From contig DATKZB010000061.1 of NCBI GenBank assembly GCA_035528235.1, forward strand, positions 1-17,047: DNA of 17,047 nt, written 5' to 3'. Positions 7,202-14,796 of this stretch are shown piece after piece (position 1 is the stretch's first letter; every line of letters begins with the position of its first letter). This DNA comes from DATKZB01 sp035528235 (lineage in GTDB: Bacteria > Planctomycetota > Phycisphaerae > FEN-1346). Made by a program: the position numbers and the translations under genes. A model generated the notes under the pieces. That model was not told the origin of the DNA. It ran no database searches and was given only the letters and a program-made list of their open reading frames with translations.

Positions 7202-9610
7202 CTACTTCCTCGGAATCGTTATAACCGCGGCCGCCCATCGCGGCAGTGTGAACGTGACGGTCTGGCCCTTCTCGGCCACCTTCGCCGCCACCGGGCGTAT
7301 GGCCTGGGGCGCCTCGAGCGTGTTGCGGGCCTTCAGGTCGTCGGGCGCGACGAGTTGCATCGCGGCCTTGCCCGGTTTGAAGCCGTCGGCGACGGTGAGT
7401 TCCACCTCGACCGGCCGGTCGGCCGGGTTGACGACCTTGAGGTACAGCCGCCCGCCGTCCTCGGACCGGGTGGCCACGGCGTTCAGGGGGCCGGCGTCGC
7501 CCTCGAGTTCGACGCGCTGCGGGGCGTAGTGATCGCGCCACAGTTTCATCACCACGTAGTTGGGCGCCGGGAACCACGTCCGGTGGTCGAAGTTGATGAA
7601 GGCGTTGTCCCAGGCGGCGGCCGAGGCGTGCCGCAGGAACAGGGCCGGCCCGGCCATGCCGACCGCGTCGCCGCACCGCTCGAACGCGTTCAGGATGCCG
7701 CCCGCGTACAGGCCCGTCCGCCAGTCGGTGCTCTGGGCGTTCCATTCCGAGATGTAGAGCCGGACCTTCGGGTTCCGCGACTTGGCGATGAGGGCCGCCC
7801 GGCCGCGCCAGAACGCCTCGGCAGCGGCGGGCCCCGTGGCAAACCGGTCCGGGTTCTCGTAGTGGTGGACGCTGAGGTAATCGATCCGCTCGGCACACTG
7901 GGCGATGATCTCGGCGTCGGCCGCTCCCCAGGCGCCGCCCAGTTGACCGCTGCCGCACGCCGCCACGATGATCGAGGGATCGACCTTCTTCATGGCCGCC
8001 ACGAACTGCTCGACGACGCGGACGTAATCGTCCGGTTTCAGGCCCCAGACCTCGTTATCGATCTCCCAGTACTTGACGCCGTACGGCTCGGGATGACCGT
8101 TGGCGGCGCGGACCTTCCCCCACCGGGACGTGGCGGGCCCGTTACAGTACTCGACCCAGTCGCAGGCCTCCTGGCAGTAGGCGTCGCGTTGCTCGCGCGG
8201 CTCGTGCATGCCGATGTTGACGACGATGAGCGGCTGGGTGCCGACCATGCGGCACATGGCGACAAACTCGTCGGTGCCGTACGAGTTGGTGTCCTGGTCG
8301 TCCCAGATGCTGGCGGGGTACTTGACGCGCTTCGACTGCGGCCCGACGCCGTCCTTCCAGCGGTACCGCGACGCAAAGCACCCGCCGGGCCAGCGGATGA
8401 CGGGGGGCCTCAGGTCCGCCACGGCCTTCACGAGGTCCGGCCGGAACCCGCCGGCCTTCCGCCACGCATCGGGCATCAGACTCACCTGGTCGACCCAGAC
8501 CCGCCCTTTGCCGCGCAAACCCACCCGGAGGGTCGCGTTGTCGGCGCCCCGCGAGGGCTTCAACACGATGGGACAGTCCTGCCACGCCTCGCCGGGCTTG
8601 GGCACGGCGCACTCGGCCAGCGTCTTGTCGCCGTCCAGCAGCCGCACGACCAGCCCGTCCGCGGCGCTGCCGCGCGCCCACAGCGACCCGCGATACGTCT
8701 CGCCCTTGCGGATGCACAGGGGCGTCTGCTGGACGCCGGTCTCGCCGCCGTCGCCGGCAATCATCTGGCAGAAATCGCCGTTGAGCGGGTCGGCCGAGGT
8801 CCGGTCGACCTGGCCGTCGCCGTACGACGTCCACCACTTGGCGACCGTCGGCCTGCGCAGCGACGGGGGCAGACCCTCGTGGAGGACCTTGCCCCCCAGG
8901 TCGGTCACCTTGAGGCGGCGGTATTGGACCTGGGTGCTCCACGTGCCTACGCCCACGCGGCCCGCGAGGTGGGCCTTCGGGTCGTCGGTGAAGTCGATGA
9001 TCCGGTTATCGTCGAGCCAGACCTGGAAGCGGCGGCCCTCGCACCGGACGCGGACGCGGTACCACTTGTCCGTCTCGATGGCCCCGTCGACGACCGGCCC
9101 CACGGTGCCCCATCGGCCCTGGCCCTTGATGCCGCGCTCCAGGGCGTGCCGCTTGTTGCCCCATCCGCCGAGGTTGCACCAGTAGAAGTCGTCGTCACCC
9201 GCGACGCGGAAGAGGATGAGGAACCCCTCGTTGCCGCCGGTCTTTCGGGCCTCGAGGGTGAACTCGTAGTCGGTCCAGGCCGGGTCGCCAAAGAGGAGGC
9301 GGATGTTGGTGCCCATGTCCCTCTGCACGAGGCAGTCGTCTTTGACGGACCAGTTGCCGCCGCGGGGCCCCTCCTCGAAACTGCGGCCCCAGACCATCTC
9401 GCCCCACAGCCCACCGTTGACCGAGTGGTAGATGTGCTCCAGGAAGTGGCCGTAGATCTTCTCGTCGACGCGGTTGACGACCTTCTCGGGCAAGAGGCGA
9501 AGCGCCACGCGGTCGGCCGCGTTCCCCTCAGCCGGCGCCGCCGCGGCCAGGTGGCCTGCCACCGCCAGGACCAGCATGGCAACGACCGTCCCGAGCGAAG
9601 CGTTACTCAT
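7202..9610 (-). CDS. Exported GH51 alpha-L-arabinofuranosidase with inserted concanavalin-like domain
   Basis: 802 aa. A hydrophobic segment (about 8-25, ending LAAAA) suggests Sec export. GH51 begins at 44-75 (VVNRVDEKIYGHFLEHIYHSVNGGLWGE) and is interrupted by a laminin-G/DUF1080-like beta-sandwich (about 86-236: AWTDYEFTLEARK, FYWCNLGGWGN, WYRVRVRCEGRRFQVWLDD) and a jelly-roll module (about 250-378). The barrel follows, with RWPGG (406-410), acid/base Glu520 (YWEIDNE), nucleophile Glu622 (YISEWN) and a C-terminal beta-sandwich to 802. It should hydrolyse alpha-L-arabinofuranosyl linkages outside the cytoplasm. ATG 9610 is chosen for AAGGAG 8 nt upstream. A TTG at 9637 (GGAGG just before it) would add an Arg-containing n-region (RQRQ) and make a better signal peptide, so the start is not settled. 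The frame stays open to 9946. It is the first gene after a good promoter and is followed at 21 nt by the GH127-GH51 fusion. Confidence 0.92.
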   Translation of the reverse strand: MSNASLGTVVAMLVLAVAGHLAAAAPAEGNAADRVALRLLPEKVVNRVDEKIYGHFLEHIYHSVNGGLWGEMVWGRSFEEGPRGGNWSVKDDCLVQRDMGTNIRLLFGDPAWTDYEFTLEARKTGGNEGFLILFRVAGDDDFYWCNLGGWGNKRHALERGIKGQGRWGTVGPVVDGAIETDKWYRVRVRCEGRRFQVWLDDNRIIDFTDDPKAHLAGRVGVGTWSTQVQYRRLKVTDLGGKVLHEGLPPSLRRPTVAKWWTSYGDGQVDRTSADPLNGDFCQMIAGDGGETGVQQTPLCIRKGETYRGSLWARGSAADGLVVRLLDGDKTLAECAVPKPGEAWQDCPIVLKPSRGADNATLRVGLRGKGRVWVDQVSLMPDAWRKAGGFRPDLVKAVADLRPPVIRWPGGCFASRYRWKDGVGPQSKRVKYPASIWDDQDTNSYGTDEFVAMCRMVGTQPLIVVNIGMHEPREQRDAYCQEACDWVEYCNGPATSRWGKVRAANGHPEPYGVKYWEIDNEVWGLKPDDYVRVVEQFVAAMKKVDPSIIVAACGSGQLGGAWGAADAEIIAQCAERIDYLSVHHYENPDRFATGPAAAEAFWRGRAALIAKSRNPKVRLYISEWNAQSTDWRTGLYAGGILNAFERCGDAVGMAGPALFLRHASAAAWDNAFINFDHRTWFPAPNYVVMKLWRDHYAPQRVELEGDAGPLNAVATRSEDGGRLYLKVVNPADRPVEVELTVADGFKPGKAAMQLVAPDDLKARNTLEAPQAIRPVAAKVAEKGQTVTFTLPRWAAAVITIPRK

Positions 9611-9618
9611 GACCGGCA

Positions 9619-9641
9619 CTCCTTGGCGTTGGCGCAACGCC
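9619..9641 (-). promoter_or_regulatory. Ribosome binding site abutted by a perfect hairpin
   Basis: AAGGAG (9624-9619) lies 8 nt before the ATG at 9610. Directly upstream, GGCGTT-GCGCC-AACGCC (9641-9625) is a perfect 6-bp stem with a 5-nt loop. The hairpin leaves the Shine-Dalgarno free but would hide the alternative TTG start at 9637. It could tune translation or start choice; this is inference. Confidence 0.45.
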
Positions 9642-9671
9642 CTCCATTCACCGGCGCGCCGTCGGCAGCCT

Positions 9672-9690
9672 GCCTGTTGCAGGAACAGGC
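9672..9690 (-). promoter_or_regulatory. Perfect 7-bp inverted repeat in the leader of the hydrolase genes
   Basis: Plus strand gcctgtt-gcagg-aacaggc is a perfect 7+7 dyad with a 5-nt centre. It lies about 15-30 bases downstream of the predicted transcription start, where a LacI- or GntR-type operator or a leader hairpin could sit. No T-run follows. The dyad is visible; the regulator is unknown and none is encoded in the window. Confidence 0.45.
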
Positions 9691-9710
9691 CGTCCAGGTC
9701 CAGGGCAACC

Positions 9711-9739
9711 ATCATAGACTCTGAGGCCGGGGGCGCCAA
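9711..9739 (-). promoter_or_regulatory. Probable sigma70-type promoter of the arabinofuranosidase operon
   Basis: On the minus strand, TTGGCG (9739-9734, four of six) and TATGAT (9716-9711, five of six) are separated by exactly 17 nt. They sit in the 149-nt gap between the small Pro-rich gene and the GH51 gene. The predicted start near 9704 gives a leader of about 94 nt containing two perfect hairpins. The change from envelope genes to hydrolases at this point supports a new transcription unit. Confidence 0.5.
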
Positions 9740-9759
9740 GCGAGATGGGAGACAGGCCC

Positions 9760-10428
9760 TTACGGCTTGACCGGCAGCGTCGGCCGGGCGGGAGTGTCGG
9801 GGACGAAGACGGGGGCGTCGGTGTCGGGCGGCGGCTGCGCCATCCGGACGGCAGCCTCGAGTTCGAACGGGTCGGGAATCACGAGCCGCAGCACCGGCGC
9901 CGGGTCGCGGCGCGAGCCCGAAACCGGCACCAGGACCGCCCGCCACGACCGATCGAGCGTCCGATCGCCGGCCGGGTCGATGGCGTCGGGGTTAGGCAGG
10001 CCCTCCGAGGGCAACCCCCGCATGCGTCCGGCGTCGGGCGACTCGGCCCAGGCCAGGGACCCGGCCGGCAGCAACGGCCGGGCCGGCACCCCGGACGGCG
10101 AGGCGTCGGCCAGGGCGGGCACGTCGGCGTCCGGCCGCACGGGGACGGCCTGCTGCCGGGCCGCGGCCAGCGGGAGCGGCTCGCGGCGGACGTCGGCCGG
10201 CGGCAGCCAGGACTTGACGATCGAGGCCGTCAGCCTCGACGCCCGCGAGGACGCCGGTTCGCGCACCAGGGCCGGCAACGGGACCGACGCCGAGACGGCC
10301 CCGGCGTTGGTCGTGCCCAGGGTGGCGGGCGGCCGCGGCCGGGGCTTGGCCGCCAGGACCGCGCCGCCGGCGACGGCCAGCAGCGCCAGGCCCACCAGCC
10401 AGGGCGATTCCCATGCTAATCGGTTCAT
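9760..10428 (-). CDS. Hypothetical Pro/Ala-rich protein with one N-terminal membrane segment
   Basis: 222 aa, not recognised. Residues about 9-27 (PWLVGLALLAVAGGAVLAA) are a single hydrophobic segment, either a membrane anchor or a signal peptide cut after LAA. The rest is Pro/Ala/Arg-rich and looks largely disordered (PRPRPPAT, LPAGSLAW, QPPPDTDAP). One more ordered block lies near 168-197 (SWRAVLVPVSG, PVLRLVIPDPFELEAAV). No catalytic motif is seen. It starts 28 nt after the PQQ-YdjY gene and ends with TAA. The Shine-Dalgarno is weak (GGA about 14 nt, GAG about 8 nt upstream). Spacing implies it is the last gene of the envelope operon. A tether or linker for the propeller proteins is possible but only a guess. 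A false call is the main alternative, though the continuous frame, membrane segment and operon position argue for a real gene. Confidence 0.65.
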   Translation of the reverse strand: MNRLAWESPWLVGLALLAVAGGAVLAAKPRPRPPATLGTTNAGAVSASVPLPALVREPASSRASRLTASIVKSWLPPADVRREPLPLAAARQQAVPVRPDADVPALADASPSGVPARPLLPAGSLAWAESPDAGRMRGLPSEGLPNPDAIDPAGDRTLDRSWRAVLVPVSGSRRDPAPVLRLVIPDPFELEAAVRMAQPPPDTDAPVFVPDTPARPTLPVKP

Positions 10429-10456
10429 GTCTAACTCACGTTTCCAGCGCGGCCCG

Positions 10457-12544
10457 CTATTTCACCTCGATGATCAGCGTCGCAACCGTGCCCTCTTCGG
10501 GCAGCACGTTCTTGTTCGTCTCGAGGCCCAGCAGCCGCTCTTCTTCCATGGTCAGGTTGGTCTGGAACACGGTCTCATCCGTGACCGGGAACAGCGAGAT
10601 GAGCGTGCCGGCCAGGTCGGCCCCGTAGACCTTGTCGGGCTTGTCGGGGTCCACCTGCCGCATGGCCGACCCGGTGAAGTACCACTTCAGGGGCGGCATG
10701 GGTTTGCCCGTGCGGCCGTCGACGAGCACCTTCTCGATGGGAATGCGGCGCCGCGTGCCGGTGATGCCCGTGAACTCCAGGTAGATACTCACCTCGGGCC
10801 CGCTGGCGGTCCCCTCTCCGCCCCGGGCGGGTTTGCCCGGCTTCAGCCCAAGCGATTCCAGCGCCTGGTGCACCTCGGTGGGCCGGACGTCGAAGGTCAC
10901 GACCGTCTCGTGGGCCTTCTGGCCGCGAGGCGACGGATACGTGGCCACGACCTCCAGGGGATAGATATCCTTGAGGGTCGGCAACCGGCGCGGGGCGACC
11001 TTGCACGGAACGGCCACGGTCCGCTTCTGCTTATCGACCGCGACGGCGGCGACGCCCCCGACCTGTACGGCGCCGGCCTTGTCCGAGAGGCACACGACCG
11101 CGCACGGCTGCTCGACGCTGCGGCCTTCGAGGTTGCAGGTGGCCAGATAGATCTGCCCGCCATGGACGACCGGCGAGGCGAAGATCATGCCGGGCGCCTG
11201 GACATGCGGGTGGCCGCCCACGTCGAGCGTCCAGAGGCGTTTGCCGTCGGCCAGGCCGATGGCGTGGAGCGCGGCCTTGAGGTTGGCGGCGTAGACCACG
11301 CCGCCGGCCACGGCGGGCCCCGCGAAGAAGGCGGCTCCGCCGTCGTAGACCCACTTCGGGGCACCGGTGGCGGCGTCGCAGGCGCGAACCTTGCCATCGG
11401 TGGCGGCGAAGACGGCCAGGCCGTTCTTCACGGCCACCGACGCCAGGACACCGCCGGGGATGTCCTTACGCCACTTGACCTGGCCGCCGGCCAAGTCGAC
11501 CGCCACGACCTCGCCGCGGGCGTCCTGGATGCGTTTCGTGTCGAACCGGATGGTGCTGCAACCGACCAGCACGAGGTTCCCCGCGACGGTCGGCCCGGCC
11601 CAGGGGTTAATCTTCAGGGGCACTTCCCAGACGACGTTGCCATCGGCGGCGTTGAGGCACAGGAGGGCCCGTTTTCCGATCTTTTCCTCATCGAGATAGG
11701 CCGATGCCACGAGTACCCGGTCGCCGACGACGGCCACGGGGGCGTCGACGTGCCAGGCGCCCTGTCCCTTCTGCCAGAGGACCTTGGGGGCGGGTTTCGG
11801 CAGGGCCTCGTCGCCCGGGGGGACGGCGAAGGTGGGGTCCTTCTTCCGGTCCTCGTCGAACTTGGCGAGGAGTTCGGCCCAGCGTTTGTCCATCAGGGCC
11901 TTCACGGCCGCCAGGTCCTGCTCCTGGCCGTCGAGGACGACGCGCTTCAGGTCCACACACAGGACGCCGGCGTCGCCGCCGCCGATGAAGACGCGGCCCT
12001 TGTCGATGGTGGGCGACCCTTCGAGATGGACGAGTTTGCCAGGCACCGGCAACTGCCAGACGGGGCGGCCCCCGTCGGCCCGGAGGCAGTACAGCACGGC
12101 CCCGTCGGTCTGGTGCATGCCGTCGCCGAAGACCACCAGGCCCTCGGCCACCGCCGGCGCGCAGACCACCGGCCGCGTGACGTACGGCGCCGTCTTGGTC
12201 CAGAGCACCCGGTCGGCCACGGTGTCGGCCAAGGCCAGGCCGTGGAAGTTGCCCGTGTTGAAGGTGCCCAGGCCCGAGACGTACAGGGCACCGGCGCCGG
12301 GCACCGGGGAGGCGATGAAATGCTCCAGGGCCTTGTAGACCCACAGGACCTTGGGCGCGGCAGGGCCGGGCCGGTCGTCGAGGTTGCCGGTCCGCTCGGG
12401 ATTGCCGCGGCCGGTGGGCCAGTCGGCGGCGCCGGCCGAGGCCCATGCCACCAGCAGCACGAGGGCCGCGCAGACCCCCACCGCCGTCCGCCAGGCGGGC
12501 CGGTGGCCGCGATCGAAGAGTCGTCTTGTTGCGTAGGTCGTCAC
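10457..12544 (-). CDS. Exported PQQ-like beta-propeller protein with C-terminal YdjY domain
   Basis: 695 aa from GTG 12544. Residues 1-40 are a Sec signal (Arg-rich start, TAVGVCAALVLLVAWASAGAA). The propeller opens with DWPTGRGNPERTG (41-53), the usual first strand of PQQ-like repeat proteins. Blades recur with Trp-ending strands: VLWVY, VLWTK, PVWQL, VLWQK, VVWEV, VKWRK, PKWVY, RLWTL. No quinoprotein dehydrogenase active site is evident, so a structural or binding role is more likely. Residues about 202-252 are a charged, helical insertion between blades. From about 493 the chain is a YdjY domain (VDKQKRTVAVPCKV, HETVVTFDVRPTEVHQAL, KPMPPLKWYFTGS, ETNKNVLPEEGTVATLIIEV), of unknown function. 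AAAGG 7 nt upstream favours GTG 12544; a longer GTG start at 12574 lacks a Shine-Dalgarno and would overlap the previous gene. Confidence 0.85.
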   Translation of the reverse strand: MTTYATRRLFDRGHRPAWRTAVGVCAALVLLVAWASAGAADWPTGRGNPERTGNLDDRPGPAAPKVLWVYKALEHFIASPVPGAGALYVSGLGTFNTGNFHGLALADTVADRVLWTKTAPYVTRPVVCAPAVAEGLVVFGDGMHQTDGAVLYCLRADGGRPVWQLPVPGKLVHLEGSPTIDKGRVFIGGGDAGVLCVDLKRVVLDGQEQDLAAVKALMDKRWAELLAKFDEDRKKDPTFAVPPGDEALPKPAPKVLWQKGQGAWHVDAPVAVVGDRVLVASAYLDEEKIGKRALLCLNAADGNVVWEVPLKINPWAGPTVAGNLVLVGCSTIRFDTKRIQDARGEVVAVDLAGGQVKWRKDIPGGVLASVAVKNGLAVFAATDGKVRACDAATGAPKWVYDGGAAFFAGPAVAGGVVYAANLKAALHAIGLADGKRLWTLDVGGHPHVQAPGMIFASPVVHGGQIYLATCNLEGRSVEQPCAVVCLSDKAGAVQVGGVAAVAVDKQKRTVAVPCKVAPRRLPTLKDIYPLEVVATYPSPRGQKAHETVVTFDVRPTEVHQALESLGLKPGKPARGGEGTASGPEVSIYLEFTGITGTRRRIPIEKVLVDGRTGKPMPPLKWYFTGSAMRQVDPDKPDKVYGADLAGTLISLFPVTDETVFQTNLTMEEERLLGLETNKNVLPEEGTVATLIIEVK

Positions 12545-12551
12545 GGAGAGG

Positions 12552-12556
12552 CCTTT
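12552..12556 (-). promoter_or_regulatory. Ribosome binding site overlapping the previous stop codon
   Basis: AAAGG (12556-12552) shares two bases with the TAA of the FG-GAP gene and lies 7 nt before GTG 12544. This supports the shorter start of the PQQ-YdjY gene and translational coupling of the two genes. Confidence 0.5.
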
Positions 12557-14795
12557 ACTGGCGGCGCGAGGCACCGGAGGAGATCCGCGCGGGGTTGCCG
12601 AGCAGGACCGCCGATTCCTGGCCTTCGTTGTTCAGGACGAGGTCCAGCACGCCGTCCTTGTTCATGTCGATGGCTGAGAGGCCGCACGTGTTGAAGATGC
12701 GCTGGTACAGACCGATCTCCTCGGTGGCGTCGGCGAAGGTGCCATCGCCGTTGCCCCGGAAGTAGCGGTTGGGCCCCTTGAGGCACCCCACAAGGAGGTC
12801 GAGGCGTCCGCGGTTGCCGAAATCGGTCCAGACGGCGCAGGTGGCACGGCCCACCGCTTCGGCCAGCGCGCCCGAGCCGGCGGTGACGTCGGTGAAGCGT
12901 CCCTTGCCGTCGTTCCGCAAGAGCAGGCACCGGCCCTGCTGGGGCACGAAGAGGTCGGGGCGGCCGTCGCCGTTGAAGTCGCCGAAGGCCGGGGCCACGC
13001 GGCCGCACCTGTAGGAAATGCCCGAGTCCTTGGCCGCAACGAACCCCTTGGGCGTGTTCCGCACCAGCACGCCGGTGCCGGCACTGTAGAGGAAATCGTA
13101 GCGTCCGTCGCCATCGACGTCGGCCGTGGCCAGGTGGTCGCCCTTCAGGCCCCCGGCCACGCCGCGCTCGCCCAAGCCGACCTGGTCGGAGACGTCGTCG
13201 AAGCCTTGCGGCACGGAGGTCGCCGGTTCTTTGGCGGCGAAGTAGAAGGCGAACTGGCCGACGGTCTGGCACACCTTCAGCAGAAGGGTGTTCTTGCCGG
13301 GCTTGAGTTTGAGTTTCAGGACGGCCTGGTCGGGCGCGCACGAGCGGGGGGTGTTCTGGGCAACGAGTTTCTCGCCGTTGAGCCAGACGGTGAGGGTATC
13401 GTCGCTGCCCATCGAGACGGGCAGTTCGCACTCGCCGCCCAGGTTCAACTCGCGGTACAGGTAGGCGACGGCGTTCTCGTTGTGCTCGGGCCCGAAGAGG
13501 GCGAGGTTGTTGACCTGGCCGTCGGTGAACTTGCCCTCTTTCCAGACCACCTTCGCGTTGCCCCTGCCGACGTACTGCTTGGCCAGGTCCACGCCCTGCT
13601 CGGGCGGGTAGACGGTGTCGAATCCCTTGCCGCCGGGGTTGTCGAACGGGCCCGCGACGTACCACGAGCCGAGGCCCGACTTGGCGGCGTGGACAGCCCC
13701 TTCGCCACGATTGCGGTACAGCCGCAGGCCCCGGAACCCGTCGGCCAGCAGGATGTCGGGCCAGGAGTCGCCGTCGGCGTCGATCCAGGCGGCGGCCGTG
13801 AGGTTATAGTAGGGCTGCTGCGGCAGGATGCCGCTGGTGTCCTTGAGCGTCCCGCCCTCGTTGGTGAAGAGTTTCGGGCCGAAGGGCGTGGCCAGGAGCA
13901 GGTCGACCTTGTCGTCGCGGTTGTAGTCGGCCCAGGCGGCGGCGCGGGCGCCACCCGGAAGGCCGAGCGGCACCTCGTTGAGCGAGTTGCCGCCGTTCTG
14001 GAGGAGGACCACCCGGCCGGCGCCGACGAGGCAGACGTCGGGTTTGCCGTCGCCATCGAGGTCGGCCGAGGAGATGCCGGCGGCGCCGGGCCCGACGCGG
14101 TCGAGCGCGGCATAGTGGGTGAAGCCGGGCATGCCGGCGATGGTGCGGAACTCCTCGACGCCCCACCCGGCGAAGTCGCGCTTCTGGTCGTGGTCCAGAA
14201 TCTTGAGGCTGGCCTTCATCCGCAGCAGCCTGGCCGTGCGCAACTGGAGGGCGTTCTTGTCGCCGTCCATCATGCACGGGACGACGACCTCCTGGCCGGC
14301 GAGCATCTGGCCCACCGCCGTGGCGAGTTTATCGGGTTTACCCGCGAACGTCCGCAGCAGGTACGGCTCGGCGTGGCTCAACTGCCACCACTCGCCCGCG
14401 TAGGCCTGGTACCAGTACCCGTCGATGCACGTCTCGCTGGCGCCGCCGTTGTGGAAGAACAGGGCGGTCTTGCCCACCTCGGCCCAGGTCATCACGTTCT
14501 GCCACTCGCGCGGGTGGAAGCCCCCCTTCCCGATGTTGTGCTTGACGGTCTCGCCCTTGTGCGTGCCCTTGACGTCGCGAACCTTGCTGAACACGATGAG
14601 GTTCTTCGTCTTGTCGACCTCCTGGACGCGCAGGACGACGACGTTGGACGACTCCGCGACGAGCCGGCCCAGCGAGTAGGCGGCCTCCACGTACCCCAGG
14701 GCCGCGCGGCCCGGCACCATCAGCGCGAGCATCAACACCGCCGCGCCGAGGCGCCGCCGACCGGCCCGCCACGTCTTTTCGGTGCGATGGGTCAT
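12555..14795 (-). CDS. Exported FG-GAP/VCBS repeat protein with inserted galactose-binding-like domain
   Basis: 746 aa. Residues 1-34 are a Sec signal (RAGRRR, then LGAAVLMLALMVPGRAALG). Residues 35-170 form an unassigned beta-rich domain (YSLGRLVAESSNVVVLRVQEV, THKGETVKHNIGKGG). A propeller follows with calcium-type loops: DLDGDGKPD (245-253), DYNRDDKVD (290-298), DADGDSWPD (339-347), DVDGDGRYD (559-567), DFNGDGRPD (606-614), a degenerate DFGNRGRLD (658-666) and DMNKDGVLD (710-718). Between the third and fourth repeats, residues about 375-522 are a galactose-binding-like jelly roll (GSWYVAGPFDN, SDDTLTVWLNGEKLV, KLKLKPGKNTLLLKV). Integrin-type repeats serve as extracellular binding scaffolds; no enzyme motif is seen. 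The ATG lies one base after the upstream stop (TAGGATG), so translation is probably coupled. Its ligand and partners are unknown. Confidence 0.85.
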   Translation of the reverse strand: MTHRTEKTWRAGRRRLGAAVLMLALMVPGRAALGYVEAAYSLGRLVAESSNVVVLRVQEVDKTKNLIVFSKVRDVKGTHKGETVKHNIGKGGFHPREWQNVMTWAEVGKTALFFHNGGASETCIDGYWYQAYAGEWWQLSHAEPYLLRTFAGKPDKLATAVGQMLAGQEVVVPCMMDGDKNALQLRTARLLRMKASLKILDHDQKRDFAGWGVEEFRTIAGMPGFTHYAALDRVGPGAAGISSADLDGDGKPDVCLVGAGRVVLLQNGGNSLNEVPLGLPGGARAAAWADYNRDDKVDLLLATPFGPKLFTNEGGTLKDTSGILPQQPYYNLTAAAWIDADGDSWPDILLADGFRGLRLYRNRGEGAVHAAKSGLGSWYVAGPFDNPGGKGFDTVYPPEQGVDLAKQYVGRGNAKVVWKEGKFTDGQVNNLALFGPEHNENAVAYLYRELNLGGECELPVSMGSDDTLTVWLNGEKLVAQNTPRSCAPDQAVLKLKLKPGKNTLLLKVCQTVGQFAFYFAAKEPATSVPQGFDDVSDQVGLGERGVAGGLKGDHLATADVDGDGRYDFLYSAGTGVLVRNTPKGFVAAKDSGISYRCGRVAPAFGDFNGDGRPDLFVPQQGRCLLLRNDGKGRFTDVTAGSGALAEAVGRATCAVWTDFGNRGRLDLLVGCLKGPNRYFRGNGDGTFADATEEIGLYQRIFNTCGLSAIDMNKDGVLDLVLNNEGQESAVLLGNPARISSGASRRQ

Positions 14796-14796
14796 C

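Noticed and set aside
2348..9724. Plus-strand open frame of 2458 codons
   Set aside because: It is exactly codon-aligned antisense to two clear glycoside hydrolase genes; its translation shows no known domain and is Arg/Gly/Val/His-rich as expected of such shadows.
7202..9946. Longer version of the GH51 gene starting at 9946 or at the ATG pair near 9716
   Set aside because: The frame is open upstream, but the 9946 start overlaps the Pro-rich gene, and the ATG pair near 9716 overlaps the predicted -10. Both would bury the hydrophobic export segment. AAGGAG before ATG 9610 is the better start, with TTG 9637 kept as a possibility.
10457..12544. PQQ-dependent dehydrogenase
   Set aside because: The repeats match PQQ-like propellers, but I see no quinoprotein catalytic motif and no cytochrome domain (no CxxCH).
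10457..12574. Longer start (GTG at 12574) of the PQQ-YdjY gene
   Set aside because: No Shine-Dalgarno precedes it and it overlaps the upstream coding end by 20 bases, while GTG 12544 has AAAGG at good spacing.
9767..12694. Plus-strand open frame of 975 codons
   Set aside because: Antisense of the PQQ-YdjY gene, in phase with its codons. The minus-strand product has a signal peptide, propeller repeats and a YdjY domain; this one has nothing recognisable.
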